From: an uncultured Rubritalea sp.
GTDB taxonomy: Bacteria; Verrucomicrobiota; Verrucomicrobiia; Verrucomicrobiales; Akkermansiaceae
Assembly (NCBI GenBank): GCA_937981665.1
Contig: CALJOJ010000021.1
Location: 62,001 to 126,000, forward strand
DNA length: 64,000 nt
Reading direction: 5' to 3'
Below the pieces are notes generated by a model. The model searched no databases. It was not told the origin of the DNA and saw only the letters and a program-made list of their open reading frames with translations. Both the position numbers and the translations under genes were made by a program. Positions 18,858 through 28,176 of the stretch are shown here, piece by piece. Each line of letters begins with the position of its first letter. The first letter of the stretch is position 1.

Positions 18858-19169
18858 ATGAAAACAATCAAGAATTGGACAGAACTACCAGAATTTGACT
18901 CAGAAGCAGCAGAGAATGAATTCTGGCAGAATCATGATATCGATGGAGACCTCATGCATGGCTCCATTCACGAGCCAGACTCACGTGAGTCTACTACTAT
19001 CACCCTAAGGTTCGACCCTAGAATCCTCTCTAGCATCAAGCGCATGGCACGTAGCCGCTACTTGAACTACCAGTCCATGATGAAACAATGGCTCTCCGAG
19101 CGACTAGAAGAAGAAGCAGCTAAGTCCCGCAGGGCTGAATCTGACTTGGACTCTAACAAGGAGATTTAA
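18858..19169 (+). CDS. BrnA/CopG-like antitoxin
   Basis: The 103 residues include the N-terminal LPEFDSEAAENEFWQNHDI pattern that marks CopG-type BrnA antitoxins. A ribbon-helix-helix DNA-binding unit follows in the centre (TTITLRFDPRILSSIKRMA with RYLNYQSMMKQWL). The basic C-terminal tail (AAKSRRAESDL) is disordered-looking. It should neutralise the BrnT-like toxin and repress the shared promoter. The gap to the toxin stop is 20 nt and the following VanZ-like gene starts 11 nt later, so all three may be co-transcribed. Confidence 0.75.
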   Translation: MKTIKNWTELPEFDSEAAENEFWQNHDIDGDLMHGSIHEPDSRESTTITLRFDPRILSSIKRMARSRYLNYQSMMKQWLSERLEEEAAKSRRAESDLDSNKEI

Positions 19170-19180
19170 ATCTCTACTTC

Positions 19181-19612
19181 ATGTTTAAATTCCCAGATTG
19201 GTGCTATCATCAGCTTCCTAAAAGCCGACTACTCTGGATCATTTTATGGGTGATCTGGTTTACCACCCTTTGGCACCTTTCTTCACGTAGCCCAAAGCCA
19301 GAAGATCCAGGTCTTGACATCCCTCACCTGGATAAAGTCATGCACTTCGGCTACTTTATGCTAGGCGGCTTCTTCATCTCTAACTTCGCCTACCTCACTA
19401 AACATCCACTCTGGAGCTGGAAGAACATCATCATCCTCACCATAATCATCGGTGCTACAGTCGGAGTCATTGACGAGCATCACCAAACTTACACCCCAGG
19501 GCGTACAGGTCACAGTATTGGTGACTGGATAGCAGATGCATCAGGCTCGACAGCTGGTGCGCTTTACTGCTTCTTCATGTGGCGCAGAATAAAAAAGCGA
19601 CATGCCATATAG
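19181..19612 (+). CDS. VanZ-like membrane protein
   Basis: This 143-residue protein has about four hydrophobic segments. It also has the VanZ-family landmarks LDKVMHFGYFMLGG (conserved Asp/Lys-His start) and GVIDEHHQTYTPGRTGHSIGDWIADASGS (split across positions about 105-133), matching 'DE..Q.f.pgR..s..D...N..G'. The family is named after a teicoplanin-resistance gene, but most chromosomal members have no known function. It lies 11 nt after the antitoxin gene, possibly by chance rather than function. Its stop codon nearly touches the 23-bp repeat at 19613. Confidence 0.8.
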   Translation: MFKFPDWCYHQLPKSRLLWIILWVIWFTTLWHLSSRSPKPEDPGLDIPHLDKVMHFGYFMLGGFFISNFAYLTKHPLWSWKNIIILTIIIGATVGVIDEHHQTYTPGRTGHSIGDWIADASGSTAGALYCFFMWRRIKKRHAI

Positions 19613-19635
19613 AGGTAACCTCCGCCAACCTAAAT
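19613..19635 (+). repeat. 23-bp repeat, inverted copy at 49373-49395
   Basis: The 23 bases beginning AGGTAACCTCCGCCAACC and ending TAAAT occur here on the plus strand and, identically, on the minus strand at 49373-49395, about 30 kb away. The copy here follows the vanZ-like stop codon directly. An exact match of this length is not expected by chance in 64 kb. Its start GAGGTAACCTC is itself a short palindrome. Confidence 0.7.
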
Positions 19636-19639
19636 AAGA

Positions 19640-20881
19640 TTATTTTCTTATTCTCCAGACCTCACAGAGCTGGTTCTCAGCATTGATAGATTTAGAAAAC
19701 CTATTTGTCTGCCCGAGATATACCGCGCGCACTTCCTGCCCACTTCTCTTAAGTTGATTTACAATGGAAGCAACTGCAGTTGCACGACGCGCTGAAAGCT
19801 TCTGGTTAGAAACCGCGTCACCTGTCTTAGAAGCGTATCCTACTACGAGGAAATAGTCCCCAGGTGAAGTAGTCTCCACTTTATTCTTCACCATCGTTTG
19901 GTCAGTGAAGTTAAGCGCTGAAGAACCTGTTGAAAATCTAATCTGCTGAAGGTTCTGAGCATTGAGGTTCGTCGCTATCCTAGCATATGCTTGATCAAGA
20001 GCTGCTGACGAAGAGCCTTCTAAACCTTTAAGTTCAGAGTAGAGTGCCTGAGCATATTTTGGAAGCGAATCAGTCGAAGACACAAAGAGCTTAGCGAAGT
20101 CCGCATCAGTCTGAAGAGCCTGAAGCTGTCTTCTAAGTTCTTCGTTCTCCTCAGTGAGATCAGTAAGACGCTGGCTCTGGAGATTCAGCTCACTAGCATC
20201 CACCATATTGCGAAGTTTTGCTTCCAGCTCGTTCACCTTACGACTAAGTTCACCGTTAGTGACCTGCTCATTATTGAGTCTCTGCTGAAGCGCAGTAAGG
20301 CTCTCATTAGTAGGGCGGCCACGGAGACTATTGAGCTCTTGGGTAAGTCTCTCTGCCTGCTGCTGAAGCGACTGCGCATTAGAAGCAAGCGCTCTTAAGT
20401 TATCTAGCTCAGACTTAAGCGCAGCATTCTCACTTCCGATACGAGAGATCGTGTTCACATAACCCTGCTCTTTATTAGCTGCAGTCTGCAGATCTTGCAT
20501 CGCCTTAGCGTACCCAGCCTGCATCATTTCGAACTCTGACTGAAGAGCGTGTGTGTTATCTAAAATATTAGTAATGCGTGTCTTAAGCGCTGCTGCATTT
20601 GCACGGCTATCAGTATCAGTTAGAGCGAGCTCTGAAGCGATTAAACTTCTCAATCGGTCTTTCTCTGACTGATCTGCATCTGTAGCTGTGAGCTGACCAG
20701 TATCTCCGCCTCCTCTATAGAGCACTGCGAAGCCTAAGCCGATGATCAGCATAAAGAGCAAAGCTATAGCCATCACCATGTTTGGATTAGGCTTATTGAC
20801 TGGATCAGTGAAGACCGGAGAGCTCGCTTGAGCTGGGTCTACTGGATGATGTTGATTCGATGGTGTTTCGTTATTCTCCAT
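19640..20881 (-). CDS. Inner-membrane-anchored coiled-coil protein with OmpA-like domain
   Basis: The 413 residues comprise a short cytoplasmic tail, one membrane helix (about residues 34-54, MVMAIALLFMLIIGLGFAVL) and a long predicted coiled coil (about 65-285, heptad-rich with many Gln/Leu/Glu). A C-terminal OmpA-like domain carries IRFSTGSSALNF, VVGYASKTGD and LSARRATAVASIV. Such domains bind diaminopimelate in peptidoglycan. The layout resembles a tether or spacer reaching from inner membrane to the wall, as in MotB-, TolR- or Pal-linked proteins, but there are no motor or Tol genes beside it. It converges with vanZ and is upstream of nothing on the same strand except tsaD. Confidence 0.82.
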   Translation of the reverse strand: MENNETPSNQHHPVDPAQASSPVFTDPVNKPNPNMVMAIALLFMLIIGLGFAVLYRGGGDTGQLTATDADQSEKDRLRSLIASELALTDTDSRANAAALKTRITNILDNTHALQSEFEMMQAGYAKAMQDLQTAANKEQGYVNTISRIGSENAALKSELDNLRALASNAQSLQQQAERLTQELNSLRGRPTNESLTALQQRLNNEQVTNGELSRKVNELEAKLRNMVDASELNLQSQRLTDLTEENEELRRQLQALQTDADFAKLFVSSTDSLPKYAQALYSELKGLEGSSSAALDQAYARIATNLNAQNLQQIRFSTGSSALNFTDQTMVKNKVETTSPGDYFLVVGYASKTGDAVSNQKLSARRATAVASIVNQLKRSGQEVRAVYLGQTNRFSKSINAENQLCEVWRIRK

Positions 20882-20991
20882 AATAGATGGTAATTTATGA
20901 GCACTGTTTTGACAGATTTATCCCACTGTGCAAGCCACTATCTCCAATATAATGTAAATTGCTTCAAACAATTTTACAACCGGAGCTCATA

Positions 20992-22080
20992 CTATTTCCT
21001 CAGCTTCATCGCATTGAGCTGCATATTCGGATTCACATCACTCTCTAAGTCAGAAAATTCCTCTCGCAAATACTTCTGTAACCCCACATAGCCAATCATT
21101 GCTGCATTATCTGTACTCAGATGCGGCGAACATACCAGCAACTCCACACCCTGCTTTACACAAGCATCCGCAAAGGCTGACTTCAGCGCATCATTACAAG
21201 AGACTCCTCCAGATAAACTCAGCTTATCAAAGCCGTATTCCTGTGCTGCGAGCATCGTTTTATAAACCAAGACATCTATCACCGCGCGCTGGAACGATGC
21301 GCAGAGATCAGGCAAGTCCTCTTCTCTAGGCTTACCCTCTAATGTATCCAGCTCACTCAACGTGTAGAGGACTGCAGTCTTCAGACCTGAAAAAGAAAAA
21401 TCATAATGAGGCTTCTTCATCATCGACCTCGGGAATTTATAAGCAGTATCAGTACCGCCCACAGCACAACGCTCTATCTCAGGTCCACCAGGGTACGGCA
21501 GCTGAAGCATCTTCGCCACCTTATCGAAGGCCTCACCTGCTGCATCATCCAGCGTCCTCCCTATCAGACTGTATTCACCAAACCCCTTGTTAGAAATAAT
21601 CATCGTGTGACCACCAGACACAACCAGAGCTAAGTTAGGCTCCACCCCTGCATCCCTGCTGATAAACGGTGAAAGCAAATGCCCTTCCATGTGATTTACT
21701 GAGATGAACGGCTTCTGCATCGCCACAGCCATCGCCTTAGCTGCCGTATGACCAATCAACAAAGAGGATGCTAAGCCTGGCCCCGCAGTAGCACAGAATG
21801 CACTAATCTCATCCATCGAAACCCCTCCATTCTCTAATGCAGTATGCACCAGTGGTAGTAAAGCCAATGAATGATTCCGCGATGCCAACTCCGGCACCAC
21901 ACCGCCATATTCACGGTGAATCTCTATCTGCGAGCTAATCTCAGAACTGAGCACTTCCACCCTATTTCCATCTCCAGCAGCATCTCGCAAGATAGCAACA
22001 GCTGTCTCATCGCAGCTAGACTCAATCGCCAGAATTATCACAGATTTTGTATCGCCTTCCATAGTAGAAAATTTTGCCAT
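20992..22080 (-). CDS. tsaD: tRNA N6-threonylcarbamoyladenosine transferase
   Basis: The 362-residue protein is a TsaD/Kae1 ASKHA-fold enzyme: AIESSCDETAVAI at the start, the metal-binding VNHMEGHLLSPF, LVVSGGHTMI, and FDKVAKML. It also has PHYDFSFSGLKTAV, LSGGVSCNDAL and STDNAAMIG. With TsaB/C/E it transfers threonylcarbamoyl to adenosine 37 of ANN-decoding tRNAs. The start at 22080 or the Met six codons later (22062) are both possible. The gene is divergent from the penicillin-binding-protein genes, with 144 bp between. Confidence 0.95.
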   Translation of the reverse strand: MAKFSTMEGDTKSVIILAIESSCDETAVAILRDAAGDGNRVEVLSSEISSQIEIHREYGGVVPELASRNHSLALLPLVHTALENGGVSMDEISAFCATAGPGLASSLLIGHTAAKAMAVAMQKPFISVNHMEGHLLSPFISRDAGVEPNLALVVSGGHTMIISNKGFGEYSLIGRTLDDAAGEAFDKVAKMLQLPYPGGPEIERCAVGGTDTAYKFPRSMMKKPHYDFSFSGLKTAVLYTLSELDTLEGKPREEDLPDLCASFQRAVIDVLVYKTMLAAQEYGFDKLSLSGGVSCNDALKSAFADACVKQGVELLVCSPHLSTDNAAMIGYVGLQKYLREEFSDLESDVNPNMQLNAMKLRK

Positions 22081-22224
22081 TTGGCGGAGTCAATATGCGC
22101 ACAGCTTACCTCATTCACAAGAAATTGTTCATTTTCTGGCTACATTACGTATTATTTAACGTATTTAAATAAATTCGCTTTAAAAACGTCCGCACATTTC
22201 GCAAAATACCGCCTCACCGCAACT

Positions 22225-24525
22225 ATGCCTACTAAGAAAACAGCCCGAAAGACCACACGTAAATCGACTACTAAGTCAGCGTCCTCTTCCGCAAGCGAAG
22301 CCACACGCCCTCCTAGAAGGCCTGGCACACAAAGAGCATATAACGCAAAGTCAAAAGCCAAGAGTAGCACGAAGACAAAAACAAAAAACAAGACACAGAC
22401 TAAAAAGAAAGCATCTAACTCTTCGAGTAAGAAAAAGGGCAAATCCCAAAATACCCCAGCCAAATCCAAAAACACCATCCTTCGGATCGTCTCCTTCTTC
22501 TGGCGTATATTCACTGCTCCATATAGATTTATTCACAAAAAGTCTAAGAACTGGTCCACCGTGAACAAGTTCTTAGCTCGCATCATATTCCCACCTGCTG
22601 TCCTCGGCCTTCTAGGACTCATCATTCTCTGGGCAGTCTACACCACCCGAGCTTCGTTTATTTACGATAAAGACCTAGTCACCAAAATGCCATCACGTAG
22701 TGTCATCTATGATCGCCACGGCCAAGAAATAGGCGTCATGCACGGCGAGAACCGTATGCTAGCGAGATACGACAACGTCTCAGACTACTTCATCCAAGCA
22801 CTCATTGCCCGTGAAGATGCAAGATTTTATAAACACGGCGGAGTAGATCTACGAGGCCTAGCCAGAAGTGTCAAAGTACTGCTCACTACTGGCAGTCGCC
22901 AAGGAGGCTCCACACTTTCCATGCAGCTCGCTGATAATTCATTCAACTATGACGGCAAGAGTTTCGATGGAAAATTCCTAGAAATGGCCCTCGCTAGAAA
23001 AATCGAATCCGACTTCAAGAAAAAAGAAATCATAGAACTCTACATGAACCGCATCTTCTGGGGCGGATCTATCAGAGGTATCGAGTCCGCTTCTAGAACA
23101 TATTTTGAAAAGTCAGCATCAGACCTTAATCTCAGTGAGTCCGCCATGCTGGCAGGCATCATCAGTGCACCAAACGCATTCACCCCATTCAGGCACCTAG
23201 ACCGAGCTATCAGAAAACGTGATATTACCCTTCGTTCCATGGTTCAATATAAGCTCATCACCCAAGACGAAGCAGATGCCGCCATGACAGAAGTACCACA
23301 CATCCGCCCACCAGAGAGACGGATGAGTAAAAAATCCTACGTAATGTCAACTCTCAAGCGCGAGCTAGACTTCATCTTAGAAAAGCACAAAATCAAGATG
23401 GGGGGACTCAAAATCAAAACCACGCTCGACTTTGATCTCCAGCAAGAGGCCGAGCGAGCGCTCCAAGATCACCTTCGCTCCATCGAGCTCAAGCCCGCCT
23501 ATTTCCAACGACACCAAACTCACTCCCAATTCAATAGCAACCCCAGTAATAACCAAGGAGACCCAGGATATGTCCAGGGCGCACTCGTCTGTATTGAGAA
23601 CCACACCGGTGCTATCGTCTCCATCGTAGGAGGTAGAAACCCTTACCACTCAGAGTACAACCGCGCCACTCAAGCTAAGCGCCCTATCGGCTCTATCTTC
23701 AAGCCATTCGTCTACCTAACAGCATTCGATAAAGGCATGAATCCTAATCAATACATCAGTGATGACAGACTCTACCGAGGAGAGATCAACGGAGCTGACC
23801 CAAACTGGAGTCCAAAAAACTCTGACAACACCTACCGAGGCAGCATCAAAATAGCCGACGCCCTCGCACAGTCTAGAAACACCCCAGCTATAAGAGTTGG
23901 AAACTTCGCAGGGCTAAACAACATCATCAGCACGGCCAAAAGCGCTGGATTTAAAGAACATATTCCAGAGCAGCCATCTATCTACTTGGGATCATTCAAT
24001 GCCACACCATTAGAAGTAGCCACAGCATACACAGCATTCCCAAATGACTGCATCGTCTACCGTCCATTCATGATCAATGAAATCAGAAACTCCGAGAACG
24101 AACTAGTTTATAAAGGATCAGGCATCATGGGATGGAATAGTGAATCCTCAAAAGTATCCTCACGAGCCGTCTCTAACATTCTAGAACAAGTCACCACAAC
24201 AGGCACCGCAAGAAAACTCAGATCCTCCCTAAGGTACAAAAAACCAGCAGCAGGAAAAACAGGAACCACAAATAACTCGAGGGACGGCTGGTTCGCCGGC
24301 TACACCACCAAGCTCACCTGTGCAGTCTGGGTCGGAATGGATGATAATTCTACAGTCTACCGCGGTGCAAGCGGTGCCTCACTAGCCCTACCAATCTGGG
24401 CAGACTACATGAAAAAAGCAGAAGCTAGATACCCTGCCAGCTCACTAAAAAATCGAGCCATCATCGTAGAGCCAAACTCTTCTGGTAACCAGAGCGAGCC
24501 ACCACGAGCCACCATCGTAGATTAG
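22225..24525 (+). CDS. Class A penicillin-binding protein (PBP1A-like)
   Basis: The true start is the ATG at 22225; the frame is open earlier but would overlap tsaD. The cytoplasmic N-terminus (about residues 1-80) is Lys/Thr/Ser-rich, almost histone-tail-like. One membrane helix follows (about 120-140), then a GT51 glycosyltransferase with catalytic Glu197 in AREDARFY and GGSTLSMQL. The transpeptidase has the complete active-site set: SIFK (Ser490-Lys493), SRN (550-552) and KTG (678-680). It would polymerise and cross-link peptidoglycan. The second PBP gene starts 31 nt downstream, so they form an operon. Confidence 0.93.
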   Translation: MPTKKTARKTTRKSTTKSASSSASEATRPPRRPGTQRAYNAKSKAKSSTKTKTKNKTQTKKKASNSSSKKKGKSQNTPAKSKNTILRIVSFFWRIFTAPYRFIHKKSKNWSTVNKFLARIIFPPAVLGLLGLIILWAVYTTRASFIYDKDLVTKMPSRSVIYDRHGQEIGVMHGENRMLARYDNVSDYFIQALIAREDARFYKHGGVDLRGLARSVKVLLTTGSRQGGSTLSMQLADNSFNYDGKSFDGKFLEMALARKIESDFKKKEIIELYMNRIFWGGSIRGIESASRTYFEKSASDLNLSESAMLAGIISAPNAFTPFRHLDRAIRKRDITLRSMVQYKLITQDEADAAMTEVPHIRPPERRMSKKSYVMSTLKRELDFILEKHKIKMGGLKIKTTLDFDLQQEAERALQDHLRSIELKPAYFQRHQTHSQFNSNPSNNQGDPGYVQGALVCIENHTGAIVSIVGGRNPYHSEYNRATQAKRPIGSIFKPFVYLTAFDKGMNPNQYISDDRLYRGEINGADPNWSPKNSDNTYRGSIKIADALAQSRNTPAIRVGNFAGLNNIISTAKSAGFKEHIPEQPSIYLGSFNATPLEVATAYTAFPNDCIVYRPFMINEIRNSENELVYKGSGIMGWNSESSKVSSRAVSNILEQVTTTGTARKLRSSLRYKKPAAGKTGTTNNSRDGWFAGYTTKLTCAVWVGMDDNSTVYRGASGASLALPIWADYMKKAEARYPASSLKNRAIIVEPNSSGNQSEPPRATIVD

Positions 24526-24556
24526 TTTACATCTACTATTAGCAGCCTACGTCTCC

Positions 24557-26242
24557 ATGAATAGCCAGAGCAGACAACGACAAAAAAAACTTCGCACACC
24601 AAGCTGGATTCCTAGCTGGGTGCGCTTTCTTTTTAATGTGGGATTCAGAGTCGCCGTCATTTGCACCATCATACTACTCCTCATATCATGCTACTACTTC
24701 TACCTCGCGAGCCAGTATGACTTAAAAAAAGTAGCACAAGGAGGCGAACCAAGCCTCATCTTAGCTCACGATGGTTCAGAACTATCTACTCTTGGGAAAG
24801 AAGTCGGCACAATAATCGAGTATGACCAGATTCCTCCCCATTTAGTGAACGCACTACTTGCTCGCGAAGACACCCGTTTTCATGACCACATCGGCATCGA
24901 TGTCAAAGGCCTCGCCCGAGCCACGCTCAAGAACATAGGCACCATGTCCTACCAAGAAGGTGCATCCACCATCTCGATGCAGCTCACGAAGAATACCTAC
25001 AACAACAAATCAAAATCCATCCATAGGAAATGTTTAGAAATAGCCATCACTCTCAGACTCGAAAGCGAATACACCAAAGATGAGATCCTCACCCACTACC
25101 TCAACCGCATCTACTTTGGTAGTGGCTCATACGGCATAGAAGATGCAGCTCAGACCTACTTCGGTGTTTCAACTCGTGATCTAACACTCGGCCAGTCTGC
25201 CCTCATCGTAGGCATCATTCGCGGTCCACACATATTCTCACCATTTAATGACCTAGAATCCGCAATCAGCCAGCGTGACCAAGTGCTATCTCGTATGCTA
25301 GAAATAGGGATGATCACCCAAGGTGAAATAACTGACGCCCTAGCTGCTCCTATCAAGCTTGCGGATAAAGACAACTATCAGCCAAATTCATCCTACGCAG
25401 CAGCCTCCATACGTAGACACCAACAACAAATTATCGCTGCAGAAAAAATCCAAGAAGGCGGACTCAACATCGCATCAACCATCAATAAATCACTCAACAA
25501 CACAATCACCAAAGACATCAGGAAAATCACCTCCAAAACAAATCTTACCTCCAGTGACAAACAATCTCACCTCCAGATAGCAGCCGTTGTCATACATAAC
25601 AAAACCGGTGCCATCCGCTCTATCGTCGGTGGCTCAGACTACCTCAAATACCCCTACAACCGTGCACTGGACAGCAAGCACCTCCTCGGATCATCCTTCT
25701 ACCCCATCATCTACCTCGCCGCACTAGACCGAGGGAAAATCCCGATCAAGAACCAGCCCATCGTCAGCGCACGCCAAATCGGCAAAGATGAGCTACTTGG
25801 ATACAGCTCCCGCTTCGGCATCACTAACAAGCCAGCAGAAGACTCAGAAGAACTCTACCGTGGCAGCATCTACGCCTCCCCTCTCCAGCTCGCTAATGCC
25901 TACGCCGTCATCCAAAACAAAGGAACATTTGCAGAGTCCTACTTCGTAGAAAACATCGCTGACCAGAAAGCCAACCATCTCTTCACTCAGCAACAATTTA
26001 AAAAAGCAATCATCTCCAAAGGAGCCACCCTCAACTGCCAAAAAATGCTGAATCAGAAAATCAACGGCAAGCAAATCATCCAGCTCACCGCCTCCCCAGA
26101 GCGCCACCTCTGGGTCATCACCTCGGATGCAAAACACACCATCGTCATCTGGGCCGGCCACGACACTCCAAAAGACATCCCCAATGAAGAACAACTCACC
26201 GAGGATCTAAAAACAAAATCCCTCCAGTGGCTTAAGCTCTAG
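24557..26242 (+). CDS. Class A PBP homologue with intact glycosyltransferase and degenerate transpeptidase
   Basis: The 561-residue protein has a membrane helix (about 33-50) and a complete GT51 domain: Glu104 in AREDTRFHDH, STISMQLTKN and Glu195 in SYGIEDAAQTYF. The C-terminal domain still aligns with a transpeptidase (IHNKTGAIRSIVGG, LLGSSFYPIIYL). However, the SxxK motif has become SSFY (Tyr382 for Lys), no SxN motif is seen, and the KTG segment is unrecognisable (GKQIIQLTAS). The domain is also shorter than in its neighbour. I infer a monofunctional glycan polymerase carrying a dead, perhaps regulatory, transpeptidase domain. It lies between the active PBP gene and birA. Confidence 0.88.
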   Translation: MNSQSRQRQKKLRTPSWIPSWVRFLFNVGFRVAVICTIILLLISCYYFYLASQYDLKKVAQGGEPSLILAHDGSELSTLGKEVGTIIEYDQIPPHLVNALLAREDTRFHDHIGIDVKGLARATLKNIGTMSYQEGASTISMQLTKNTYNNKSKSIHRKCLEIAITLRLESEYTKDEILTHYLNRIYFGSGSYGIEDAAQTYFGVSTRDLTLGQSALIVGIIRGPHIFSPFNDLESAISQRDQVLSRMLEIGMITQGEITDALAAPIKLADKDNYQPNSSYAAASIRRHQQQIIAAEKIQEGGLNIASTINKSLNNTITKDIRKITSKTNLTSSDKQSHLQIAAVVIHNKTGAIRSIVGGSDYLKYPYNRALDSKHLLGSSFYPIIYLAALDRGKIPIKNQPIVSARQIGKDELLGYSSRFGITNKPAEDSEELYRGSIYASPLQLANAYAVIQNKGTFAESYFVENIADQKANHLFTQQQFKKAIISKGATLNCQKMLNQKINGKQIIQLTASPERHLWVITSDAKHTIVIWAGHDTPKDIPNEEQLTEDLKTKSLQWLKL

Positions 26243-26248
26243 CGCCAA

Positions 26249-27052
26249 ATGCACCAAAACTCTATGCACCCGATTTTCTCAATAACAGCCTTTGAGGCAC
26301 AGCAATCAAATTGGAAACTCATCTATTTTAAGGAGACAGACTCTACCAATAAACAGGCAAAACAAGCAGTCGACAATGCAACCGAAACTCAGTTAGAAAC
26401 ACTCTCTGGCTCCGTATTTCTTACAGATAAACAAAACCAGGGAAAAGGTCGTAGAAACAATCAATGGACCAGCTCTCCAGGAGAAGATCTTCTTTTCACA
26501 GTCGTACTAGATACAGGGCTTCCACTCACTCAAATCCAAAAAATCGCCACGACTACTGCACTAGCTCTAGCAATGGAAATCGAAAAGTATGAGATAAGAC
26601 CAATGATCAAATTTCCCAATGATATTTATATAGACGATAAAAAAACTGCAGGCATTCTCATTGAGCAGATTAAACAGTTCACTCTCATAGGAGTCGGCAT
26701 CAACGTGAACTCCACACCAACACTCACTAATTCCACCTCATTGATCCAACAACAAACTGAAGATGCTCTAATCTCCAGAGAAGAACTCCTCTCCTCATTC
26801 CTTAGCCAACTAGTAACTCAGCTGAACTTCTGCAAAGATTATTTTGCTCACATTCAGCAAAATTTAAGTAAGTATGATCTATTCTACGGAAAAAAAATCC
26901 AATTCACCCAAAACTCATCGGTTCATACTGGCACCGCTATGGGCATCAGCCCAAATGGCTACCTATTAGTCGCCATAGATAGAGACAATAAAATAGGCCT
27001 CCAAAATATACCGATAGAGATCTGTAGCGGCCACACGTTCAGGCTTGCATGA
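26249..27052 (+). CDS. birA: Biotin-[acetyl-CoA-carboxylase] ligase (BirA catalytic type)
   Basis: The 267-residue enzyme has the BirA catalytic motifs: TDSTNKQAK, the biotinyl-AMP loop QGKGRRNNQW (usual GRGRRGR), and KFPNDIYIDDKKTAGILIE followed by LIGVGINVN. There is no N-terminal helix-turn-helix, so it is a ligase without the biotin-repressor function. It attaches biotin to carrier lysines through biotinyl-AMP. It starts 6 nt after the second PBP gene but is also the gene just before the guanidine/urea carboxylase operon, whose carboxylase needs biotin on Lys1169. That is a plausible functional link. Confidence 0.92.
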   Translation: MHQNSMHPIFSITAFEAQQSNWKLIYFKETDSTNKQAKQAVDNATETQLETLSGSVFLTDKQNQGKGRRNNQWTSSPGEDLLFTVVLDTGLPLTQIQKIATTTALALAMEIEKYEIRPMIKFPNDIYIDDKKTAGILIEQIKQFTLIGVGINVNSTPTLTNSTSLIQQQTEDALISREELLSSFLSQLVTQLNFCKDYFAHIQQNLSKYDLFYGKKIQFTQNSSVHTGTAMGISPNGYLLVAIDRDNKIGLQNIPIEICSGHTFRLA

Positions 27053-27102
27053 ATCCCCCTCATAACTCTGCCAGTATTACGATCATAGCATAAAGTAATA
27101 TT

Positions 27103-27118
27103 TGGCACGTAAGGTGCT
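27103..27118 (+). promoter_or_regulatory. Sigma-54 (-24/-12) promoter of the guanidine operon
   Basis: TGGCACG-TAAG-GTGCT matches the sigma-54 consensus TGGCACG-N4-TTGC(A/T) at all but one base. The -24 GG (27104-27105) and -12 GC (27116-27117) are exactly 10 bp apart. Transcription would start near 27128, about 53 nt before the start codon. Sigma-54 control is typical of nitrogen-scavenging genes. No activator-binding site was identified. Confidence 0.62.
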
Positions 27119-27180
27119 TAGCAAGAAGTGTATTTTTAACAAATCAATGGAAATACTCTTAACCTCTATCTATTAACTAC

Positions 27181-28164
27181 ATGAAATTCCTTACTCATTT
27201 CAAAAAGACTATTACAGCTCTCACTTTCTTAGCCACAGCCACGCTAATCAATGCTAAACCACTCAAAATAGCCTACTCAGACTGGCCAGGTTGGGTTGCC
27301 TGGGAGATAGCTATTAAAAAAGGCTGGTTTAAAGAAGAAGGCGTTGAAGTCGAATTCTTATGGTTTGATTACGTCGCATCCATGGATGCCTATGCCGCTG
27401 GTAAAGTTGACGCCGTATGCATGACAAATGGTGACGCCTTAGTTACCGGAGCCACTGGTAAGCCCTCTGTTGGCATCATCATTAATGACTACTCTAACGG
27501 AAACGATATGATCGTCGCTGCACCTGGTATCAAATCCATGAAGGAACTCAAAGGCAAAAGCGTAGGAGTTGAAGAAGGCTTCGTTTGCCACCTTCTCTTA
27601 CTCAAAGCACTCGAAGATAACGGAATGAAGGCAGATGATGTTAAAATTGTTAACACTCCTACCGACAAGACCGCTGAAGTACTTAAGTCTGGTGCAGTTC
27701 AGGCAATTGGCGCTTGGCAGCCAAATTCAGGTAATGCCCTCAAGGCTGTCGACGGATCCACAGCAGTTTACACTTCTGCAGATGCTCCTGGCATCATCTA
27801 TGATCTCCTTTCTGTAGATGCTCAGAGTCTTGCTACTCGTAAAGCTGATTGGGCTAAGGTTGTTAAAGTTTGGTACAGAGTAGTCGATTACTTAGAAAAT
27901 GAAGACAACATTGACGAAGCTCTGAAAATTCTAGCTGCTCGTGTCGATGTATCTCCTGAAGAATACGAGCCGTTCTTCAAAGGCACTAAAATCCTGACTT
28001 TAGACGAAGCTCTCATGAAGTGGAAAAAGACTGACGGTCTTGAGTCTGTTTATGGTTCCACTAAATTTGTAGATGGCTTCAATGTGAAGTTCGAAGTCTA
28101 TGAAAAGCCACTAGCGATCAAGAACTACCTGGATCCATCACTCACTGAAGCACTGAAGAAGTAA
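27181..28164 (+). CDS. ABC substrate-binding protein of the urea/guanidine carboxylase region
   Basis: The 327-residue protein has a signal peptide ([25 protein letters not shown]) and an NMT1/TauA-like periplasmic binding fold, with [15 protein letters not shown], the [14 protein letters not shown] segment and [14 protein letters not shown]. It matches the binding proteins found beside urea carboxylase genes, a set originally called urea transporters. Given the DUF1989 and carboxylase genes downstream, guanidine or a related cation is the more likely ligand. It is the first gene after the sigma-54 promoter and is followed by a terminator that should let it be made in excess over the permease and ATPase. 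Confidence 0.88.
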   Translation: MKFLTHFKKTITALTFLATATLINAKPLKIAYSDWPGWVAWEIAIKKGWFKEEGVEVEFLWFDYVASMDAYAAGKVDAVCMTNGDALVTGATGKPSVGIIINDYSNGNDMIVAAPGIKSMKELKGKSVGVEEGFVCHLLLLKALEDNGMKADDVKIVNTPTDKTAEVLKSGAVQAIGAWQPNSGNALKAVDGSTAVYTSADAPGIIYDLLSVDAQSLATRKADWAKVVKVWYRVVDYLENEDNIDEALKILAARVDVSPEEYEPFFKGTKILTLDEALMKWKKTDGLESVYGSTKFVDGFNVKFEVYEKPLAIKNYLDPSLTEALKK

Positions 28165-28176
28165 TTCACCTTTTAT

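Noticed and set aside
21871-22224. N-terminal extension of the first PBP by about 118 codons
   Set aside because: It runs antisense across the start of tsaD and has no membrane or signal character; the ATG at 22225 begins the Lys/Thr-rich tail.
27053-27180. Guanidine-I riboswitch upstream of the guanidine operon
   Set aside because: Looked for the conserved ykkC helices and terminal motif; none recognisable by eye. Kept as a negative observation.
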